Assembly (NCBI GenBank): GCA_025355255.1
Contig: JANYAA010000215.1
Span: forward strand, 1-11,960
DNA: 11,960 bases
DNA from: Chloroflexota bacterium
Lineage (GTDB): Bacteria > Chloroflexota > Limnocylindria > Limnocylindrales > CSP1-4
Reading direction: 5' to 3'
The translations under genes were made by a program, and so were the position numbers. A model generated the notes under the pieces. That model saw only the letters and a list, made by a program, of their open reading frames with translations. It had not been told where the DNA came from and ran no database searches. This document shows, piece after piece, positions 8,112-11,960 of this stretch (position 1 is the stretch's first letter; every line of letters starts with the position of its first letter).

Positions 8112-8125
8112 GGCGCCGTGGCGCC
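8112..8125 (+). terminator. Short GC hairpin after the peptidase gene, possible weak terminator
   Basis: Two copies of GGCGCC separated by GT, starting 9 bases after the peptidase stop codon, can form a short stem with a tiny loop. There is no T-run after it, so it does not meet the usual intrinsic-terminator pattern. It may only pause polymerase or mark the 3' end of the long operon. Confidence 0.2.
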
Positions 8126-8128
8126 TCT

Positions 8129-8138
8129 GGTAGCATCC
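8129..8138 (+). promoter_or_regulatory. Candidate promoter -10 region for efp
   Basis: GGTAGCATCC contains the -10-like hexamer TAGCAT at 8131-8136, inside the 112-base gap before efp. No convincing TTGACA-like box sits 16-18 bases upstream. Support comes mainly from its position in one of the two real gaps of the window and from similar elements before ruvX and dxs. It would give an efp leader of about 70 bases. Confidence 0.35.
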
Positions 8139-8162
8139 CCGGGCATATCCACGAGCAAGAAC

Positions 8163-8180
8163 GGGGTGCACGCACGCCCC
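8163..8180 (+). other. Possible leader hairpin upstream of efp
   Basis: GGGGTG and CGCCCC can pair as a six-base stem (one G-U pair) around the six-base loop CACGCA. It lies in the predicted efp leader, about 20 bases before a GGAG at 8201-8204, the likely ribosome binding site. It could influence efp expression or be chance in a GC-rich region. Confidence 0.2.
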
Positions 8181-8215
8181 CGGATTCCTCAAGCGCCACC
8201 GGAGCACCACCCGAC

Positions 8216-8773
8216 ATGATCAGCACCGGCGAGCTGCGCAAGGGCGTCGTCATCGAGCTTGACGGCGACCTCTGGCAGATCCTCGACTACCACCACATCA
8301 AGATGGGTCGCGGCTCGGCCCAGGTCCGCATCAAGCTGCGCAACGTCAAGAAGGGCAGCACGGTTGAGAAGTCGTTCCAGGCGGGCGAGCGATGGCCGCG
8401 CGCCCAGATCGACCGACGGCCGGTGCAGTTCCTGTACCGCGATGGGGACGACCTCCATTTCATGGAGACCGAGTCATACGAGCAGTTCGCGATCAGCGCA
8501 GCAACGCTTGACGATGTGGTGGGCTTCCTCAAGGACGGCATGATCCTGGACCGCACCAGCTACCAGGGCGAGACCCTGGGCGTGGAACTCCCGGTCACAG
8601 TTGACCTCGTGGTCACCGAGACGGACCCTGGGTTCGCTGGCGACACCGCGCAGGGCGCCCGCAAGAACGCCACCCTGGAGACCGGTCTCGTCGTCGTCGT
8701 GCCGCTATTTGTGAACGTGGGCGACACGCTTCGGGTGGATACCCGCACAGGCGAATACCAGACTCGGCTGTAG
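8216..8773 (+). CDS. efp: Translation elongation factor P
   Basis: A 185-residue factor that binds between the P and E sites and rescues ribosomes stalled at consecutive prolines. The full three-domain family length is present. The N-terminal KOW-like domain has MISTGELRKGVVIELDGDLW, the middle OB domain contains FMETESYEQFAI, and the C-terminal OB domain has TDPGFAGDT, KNATLETG and VPLFVNVGDTLRVDTRTGEY. The tip of the first-domain loop reads KMGRGSAQVRIKL, with Arg32 at the place of the modified Lys34 in E. coli. Start ATG 8216 fits the conserved N-terminus; GGAG at 8201-8204 is 11 bases away, a rather long spacing. xseA begins 12 bases after the stop, so the genes are probably co-transcribed. 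Confidence 0.97.
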   Translation: MISTGELRKGVVIELDGDLWQILDYHHIKMGRGSAQVRIKLRNVKKGSTVEKSFQAGERWPRAQIDRRPVQFLYRDGDDLHFMETESYEQFAISAATLDDVVGFLKDGMILDRTSYQGETLGVELPVTVDLVVTETDPGFAGDTAQGARKNATLETGLVVVVPLFVNVGDTLRVDTRTGEYQTRL

Positions 8774-8785
8774 AGCGGAGGACCG

Positions 8786-10147
8786 GTGCTGCCGAACTGG
8801 GACGCCGTGGCTGGCGGCGGGGGCGAGACCGGTCCCGCGGCGCCCGGCCGGGTCCGCTCGGTCAGCGATGTCGCGCTCGCCATTCGTCAGGCTGTTCGGG
8901 GCGATGAGGCCCTGCGCGACCTGTGGGTTGAGGGTGAGGTCAGCCGTTTCGTCGTGTCGTCCGCCGGGCACGCCTACTTCACGCTGAAGGACGCGCGATC
9001 ACAACTCCAGTGCGTCTGGTTCCGGGACGCGCGGGTCCGCTCATCCTTCCAGCCCGAGTCTGGACTGCAGGTGCTCGCCCGCGGCCGAATTGATGTGTTT
9101 GAGCAGCAGGGCGCCGTCCAGCTGTATGTCGAGGCGATGCAGCCGGCAGGGCAGGGCAACCTATCGCTGCGCATCGAGGAGCTCAAAGCGCGTCTGGCGG
9201 CGGAAGGCCTGTTTGACGCGTCCCGCAAGCAGCCGCTGCCGTTGCGCCCCAGCGTGATCGCTGTGGTCACATCGCCCACCGGGGCGGTCTGGCGCGACGT
9301 CCGCAACGTCCTCGCGCGACGCTGGCCGTTGGCATCCCTCGTCGTGGTGCCCTGCTTGGTCCAGGGGGTGGGCGCGGCCGCCTCGATCGCGGGCGCGCTC
9401 GAGCGTCTCGCAGCGTTCACCGCGGTGGAGGTGGCTGCCGGTCGCGCCGCCTCCGCACCTGCCGTGACCATCCTGGCGCGTGGCGGCGGCTCGCCCGAGG
9501 ATCTCGCGGCCTTCAGCGACGAGCGCGTGGTTCGCGCGGTGGCCGCCCATCCGCTGCCGCTCGTGACCGGCGTGGGGCACGAGGTGGACGTCACGCTGGT
9601 GGATTTCGCCGCGGATGTCCGGGCGCCCACGCCGTCTACGGCGGCGGAGCTCGTGGTTCCCGACGCGGCGGAGACGCTGGCGCAGATCCGTGCCACCGGG
9701 CGCCGTGCCGCCGGAGCAATCGGTCGCCAGACCGCTGATGCACGCCGAGGGCTGGAGGCCGAGCGCCGCGCGCTTGGCCGACTGGAGCCGCGTGCGCAGC
9801 TGGCTGCAAGCCGGGAGCGAGTGGGCCTGCTGCTGGACCGGGCCTCGACCGCTGTGGCGGACCGGTTCTCAGGTGATCGCCACACCTTGGCGGCGCTTGG
9901 CCAGCGGCCTCGGCGTGTCGTCCTCGCCGGGCTGGCGGCATCAAGATCGGCGCTGTCGGCGAGCACCGGCTCGCTCGCCGTCCTGGGCCCCGAGGCGACG
10001 CTCCGCCGCGGTTACGCCATCGTTCGGCGTGCTGCAGATGGCGCGCTCGTACGCGAAGCTGGCGCCGCTCCGGCCGGGACCGGCCTCGTGATCTCACTCG
10101 AGTCTGGACGCATCGCCGCCACGAGCGATGGGCCGCCATCAGCATGA
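8786..10147 (+). CDS. xseA: Exodeoxyribonuclease VII large subunit
   Basis: A 453-residue catalytic subunit of exonuclease VII, which degrades single-stranded DNA from both ends in mismatch repair and DNA-damage processing. The N-terminal OB-fold (about 24-118) begins with the SVSDVALAI motif; some 24 extra residues rich in Gly precede it. The catalytic region has VVTSPTGAVWRDV (160-172), ILARGGGSPEDLAAF (229-243) and VGHEVDVTLVDFAADVRAPT (263-282), carrying the conserved Asp and His residues. A long helical coiled-coil part follows, rich in Arg/Ala/Glu, and the closing LRRGYAIVRR segment is typical of the family. The start is a GTG; GGAGGA at 8777-8782 lies just upstream with short spacing. 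The stop overlaps the next ATG by four bases (ATGA). Confidence 0.95.
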   Translation: MLPNWDAVAGGGGETGPAAPGRVRSVSDVALAIRQAVRGDEALRDLWVEGEVSRFVVSSAGHAYFTLKDARSQLQCVWFRDARVRSSFQPESGLQVLARGRIDVFEQQGAVQLYVEAMQPAGQGNLSLRIEELKARLAAEGLFDASRKQPLPLRPSVIAVVTSPTGAVWRDVRNVLARRWPLASLVVVPCLVQGVGAAASIAGALERLAAFTAVEVAAGRAASAPAVTILARGGGSPEDLAAFSDERVVRAVAAHPLPLVTGVGHEVDVTLVDFAADVRAPTPSTAAELVVPDAAETLAQIRATGRRAAGAIGRQTADARRGLEAERRALGRLEPRAQLAASRERVGLLLDRASTAVADRFSGDRHTLAALGQRPRRVVLAGLAASRSALSASTGSLAVLGPEATLRRGYAIVRRAADGALVREAGAAPAGTGLVISLESGRIAATSDGPPSA

Positions 10148-10302
10148 ACGACCTCGTGATCTTCGTCGCCATCGTCGGCGTCATGGCGATCGTGGGCATC
10201 TCCGTGGGTATGATCGTCGCGAGGCGCATTGACAGGATCGTAGAGGCTCGTTCGGAGACGGCCGACGAGGCTCGCGCGCCCGAGGAGGACCCAGGCCGAT
10301 GA
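10144..10302 (+). CDS. Small single-pass membrane protein between xseA and xseB
   Basis: A 52-residue reading frame overlapping the xseA stop at its start and the xseB start at its end, by ATGA in both cases. Residues 4-26 (LVIFVAIVGVMAIVGI and on) are a clear hydrophobic helix. ARRIDRIVEAR follows directly, then an acidic tail ending in EEDPGR. The basic cluster after the helix predicts that the N-terminus faces out and the charged tail stays in the cytoplasm. The precise double overlap, with no spare bases, argues that it is translated. I do not recognise a family. It resembles small membrane proteins with an AxRRIDR-type stop-transfer, for which I know no function. Exonuclease VII is not normally membrane-bound, so a role in localising or regulating it is speculation. 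Confidence 0.72.
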   Translation: MNDLVIFVAIVGVMAIVGISVGMIVARRIDRIVEARSETADEARAPEEDPGR

Positions 10303-10565
10303 GCGAGCCCGACATTTCGGCAGCGGATCCTGCCTCGCTGACGTACGACGAGGCGTTTGGAGAGCTTGGCCGCGTGGTGGCCGAGCTTGAGGCCGGAGGC
10401 GCAGCCCTTGAGGTCACGGTCTCCCTGTATGAGCGGGCGGTTGCCCTCCAGCGGCGCTGCGAGACGCTGCTCGGCGAGGCGGAGCTCCGCGTTGCGCAGC
10501 TGATCGCGCGGGCAGATGGGACGTCAGCGCTGGTGGAAATGCGGGACGTCGCGACCGAGGGCTGA
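10299..10565 (+). CDS. xseB: Exodeoxyribonuclease VII small subunit
   Basis: An 88-residue helical protein; several copies of it bind the coiled-coil region of XseA to form exonuclease VII. Family features are LTYDEAFGELGRVVAELEAG (24 residues from the conserved core start), LEVTVSLYERAVALQRRCE and LLGEAELRVAQL, giving the two-helix hairpin. The length is normal. The ATG overlaps the stop of the small membrane-protein gene (ATGA), so synthesis is probably coupled to it. The next gene is 180 bases away, which makes this the likely end of the efp-xseA-xseB unit. Confidence 0.93.
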   Translation: MSEPDISAADPASLTYDEAFGELGRVVAELEAGGAALEVTVSLYERAVALQRRCETLLGEAELRVAQLIARADGTSALVEMRDVATEG

Positions 10566-10604
10566 GGCGTCCCGGGCCGCTGCCGCACGAGGCCACGCGA
10601 ACCC

Positions 10605-10619
10605 ATCGTGCTACGATCC
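10605..10619 (+). promoter_or_regulatory. Candidate promoter or operator element before dxs
   Basis: The gap of 180 bases between xseB and dxs contains the -10-like TACGAT (10612-10617) within GCTACGATCC, similar to the elements before efp and ruvX. It coincides with the inverted repeat ATCGT-GCT-ACGAT (10605-10617), which could be a protein-binding site over the promoter. No good -35 box is visible. The rest of the gap holds a six-base inverted repeat GGCGTC/GACGCC (10632-10655) and two copies of CCGCGTCCG (10691 and 10712), nothing more convincing. The implied dxs leader is about 120 bases. Confidence 0.35.
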
Positions 10620-10731
10620 GATATCAGATTTGGCGTCCCGCGATCCGCCGACGCCCCGGTTGCGAAGTAGGCGACAGACGTCACCGCAGGCCGCGTCCGA
10701 TCGTCTTCGGCCCGCGTCCGTCCACCCGAGC

Positions 10732-10736
10732 AGGAG
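10732..10736 (+). promoter_or_regulatory. Ribosome binding site fixing the dxs GTG start
   Basis: AGGAG lies nine bases before the GTG at 10746. It supports this non-ATG start, from which the protein begins MPILDRLKGPADL, a normal N-terminus for this enzyme. No other start candidate nearby fits. Confidence 0.7.
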
Positions 10737-10745
10737 CACAACCCG

Positions 10746-11960
10746 GTGCCGATCCTTGACCGCCTGAAGGGCCCTGCCGACCTGCGCGGCCTCTCTGACG
10801 TGGAGCTTGACGAGCTGGCGGCCGAGATCCGCGACACCATCATCAGGACGGTCGCCGTGACGGGTGGCCACCTCGGCTCCTCGCTTGGTGTCGTCGAGAT
10901 CACCCTGGCCCTGCATCGGCTGCTCGAATCGCCGCGCGACCGCATCGTCTGGGACACCGGGCATCAGGCGTACGCCCACAAGCTCCTCACGGGGCGTCTT
11001 GAGCGCTTCCACACGCTCCGCCAGATGGACGGCATCGGCGGCTTCCCGCGCCGAAGCGAGTCTCCCCACGACGTGATGGACGGCGGCCACGCCGGGACCG
11101 GGCTGTCCATCGCGCAGGGTCTCGCCAGCGCTCGGGACATCCGCCACACGAAGGAGCGCATCGCCGTGGTGGTCGGTGATGCAGCGATGCTTTCGGGGCT
11201 GAGCCTCGAGGCGCTGAACGACATCGGCCACCGCCAGACGCAACTGCTCATCGTGCTCAACGACAACGAGATGTCGATCAGCCCGTCAGTCGGCGCCATC
11301 TCGAAGTACCTCGCTGAGATCAAGCTCTCGTCGGCATGGCGCCAGGGCAAGAGCGCTTACGACAATGTGACTGAGCGGATCCCGTTGGTCGGGCCGAAGG
11401 CCGTCGAATTCTCGCGCCGGCTCCGCCAGTCTGTGGCATCGATGGCCCAGCCGGGCCAGCTGTTTGAGGACCTCGGCATCACGTACATCGGCGTGATGCC
11501 CGGCCACGACCGGCCCTTCCTCGAGGAGACGTTCCGGCGTGCGCTGACGCTCAACGAGCCCGTGCTCGTCCACGTCCGCACGCAGAAGGGCAGGGGATAC
11601 CGGCCCGCGGAGATCGACCAGACCTCATTCCACGGCGCCGCCCTCCCGCCGATGCAGATTGAACCCGTTGACGGCTATGCGAGCGCCGCGGGCCACAACG
11701 GCGAAGGGATGAGCTCGGGTGCCGCGGGCGGCTCGTCCATGACCAGGTCGCGCGATGCAGGGGCTGGGGCCCCGCCATCGTCATCGGTCATGTCAGATCG
11801 GCGGGGACACTCTCACGCCAGCGCCGAACCCGCCGCGCAGCCGGTGGAGACCGCGCCGTCTGCGACCCCCGCAACGCCAAAGCCAGACACCGGCAAGGTG
11901 GGCAACTACACAGCGTTCTTCGCCCGCGAGCTGGTGGCCCTCGGCGCCGAGGACGAGCGC
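10746..11960 (+). CDS. dxs: 1-deoxy-D-xylulose-5-phosphate synthase, 3'-truncated by window edge
   Basis: Condenses pyruvate and glyceraldehyde 3-phosphate using thiamine diphosphate, the first step of the MEP isoprenoid pathway, in the cytoplasm. The visible 405 codons stay open to the window end; a full enzyme has about 620-640 residues. Domain I shows GGHLGSSLG with active-site-type His42, VWDTGHQAYAHK, FPRRSESPHDV, GGHAGTGLS, LIVLNDNEMSIS, LFEDLGITYIGVMPGHD and TQKGRGYRPAE. The thiamine-diphosphate motif reads GDAAMLSG (144-151) instead of the common GDG form. After FHG (295-297) comes an unusually long Ser/Ala/Gly/Pro-rich stretch to about 387, where a typical enzyme has roughly 20-25 residues. 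NYTAFFARELVALG then begins the pyrimidine-binding domain. The start is GTG with AGGAG nine bases upstream. Confidence 0.94.
   Translation, partial: MPILDRLKGPADLRGLSDVELDELAAEIRDTIIRTVAVTGGHLGSSLGVVEITLALHRLLESPRDRIVWDTGHQAYAHKLLTGRLERFHTLRQMDGIGGFPRRSESPHDVMDGGHAGTGLSIAQGLASARDIRHTKERIAVVVGDAAMLSGLSLEALNDIGHRQTQLLIVLNDNEMSISPSVGAISKYLAEIKLSSAWRQGKSAYDNVTERIPLVGPKAVEFSRRLRQSVASMAQPGQLFEDLGITYIGVMPGHDRPFLEETFRRALTLNEPVLVHVRTQKGRGYRPAEIDQTSFHGAALPPMQIEPVDGYASAAGHNGEGMSSGAAGGSSMTRSRDAGAGAPPSSSVMSDRRGHSHASAEPAAQPVETAPSATPATPKPDTGKVGNYTAFFARELVALGAEDER

Noticed and set aside
8974..9966. 330-codon minus-strand frame opposite xseA
   Set aside because: Its composition is dominated by Ser/Arg/Ala, as expected for the complement of GC-rich codons, and XseA motifs run through the plus strand.
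10611..11243. 210-codon minus-strand frame overlapping the dxs start and its upstream gap
   Set aside because: No domain is recognisable, and it covers conserved DXS coding sequence and the dxs ribosome binding site.

Overview
This is a high-GC bacterial chromosome segment, densely packed and coding entirely on the + strand. It holds ten protein genes and no RNA genes, mobile elements or CRISPR arrays. The gene order, the Arg-type EF-P loop and the PilM-like/baseplate-J-like pair next to alaS suggest a Chloroflexota bacterium, perhaps Ca. Limnocylindria. This placement is inferred from remembered gene context and protein style and was not tested phylogenetically. An actinobacterium is the main alternative.

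Layout. Positions 1-8103 look like one long operon: alaS (5' part outside the window), a PilM/FtsA-like actin-fold ATPase, a single-pass membrane protein with a baseplate-J-like extracytoplasmic part, ruvX, mltG and an M24 Xaa-Pro peptidase. Gaps are 4 and 9 bases, and the last three junctions overlap by 1-4 bases. After a 112-base gap with a promoter-like element come efp, xseA, an overlooked 52-codon membrane-protein gene and xseB; the last three are chained by ATGA overlaps. A 180-base gap with another promoter-like element precedes dxs, which starts at a GTG and runs off the right end.

Functions. Most genes are housekeeping: alanyl-tRNA charging and proofreading (alaS), 16S rRNA maturation (ruvX), termination of glycan strands in peptidoglycan (mltG), proline-related peptide turnover (M24 peptidase) beside relief of ribosome stalling at proline runs (efp), exonuclease VII (xseA/xseB), and the first step of the MEP isoprenoid pathway (dxs).

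The least understood part is the pair at 2023-4986. It couples a cytoplasmic actin-like ATPase to a membrane protein with a large external beta-rich region, next to a cell-wall enzyme and without the usual pilN/pilO genes. The second is the tiny membrane protein inserted between the two exonuclease VII subunits. Smaller oddities are a roughly 65-residue disordered insertion in DXS, a GDA in place of GDG in its thiamine-diphosphate motif, an Arg at the EF-P tip, and three similar -10-like elements ahead of ruvX, efp and dxs.
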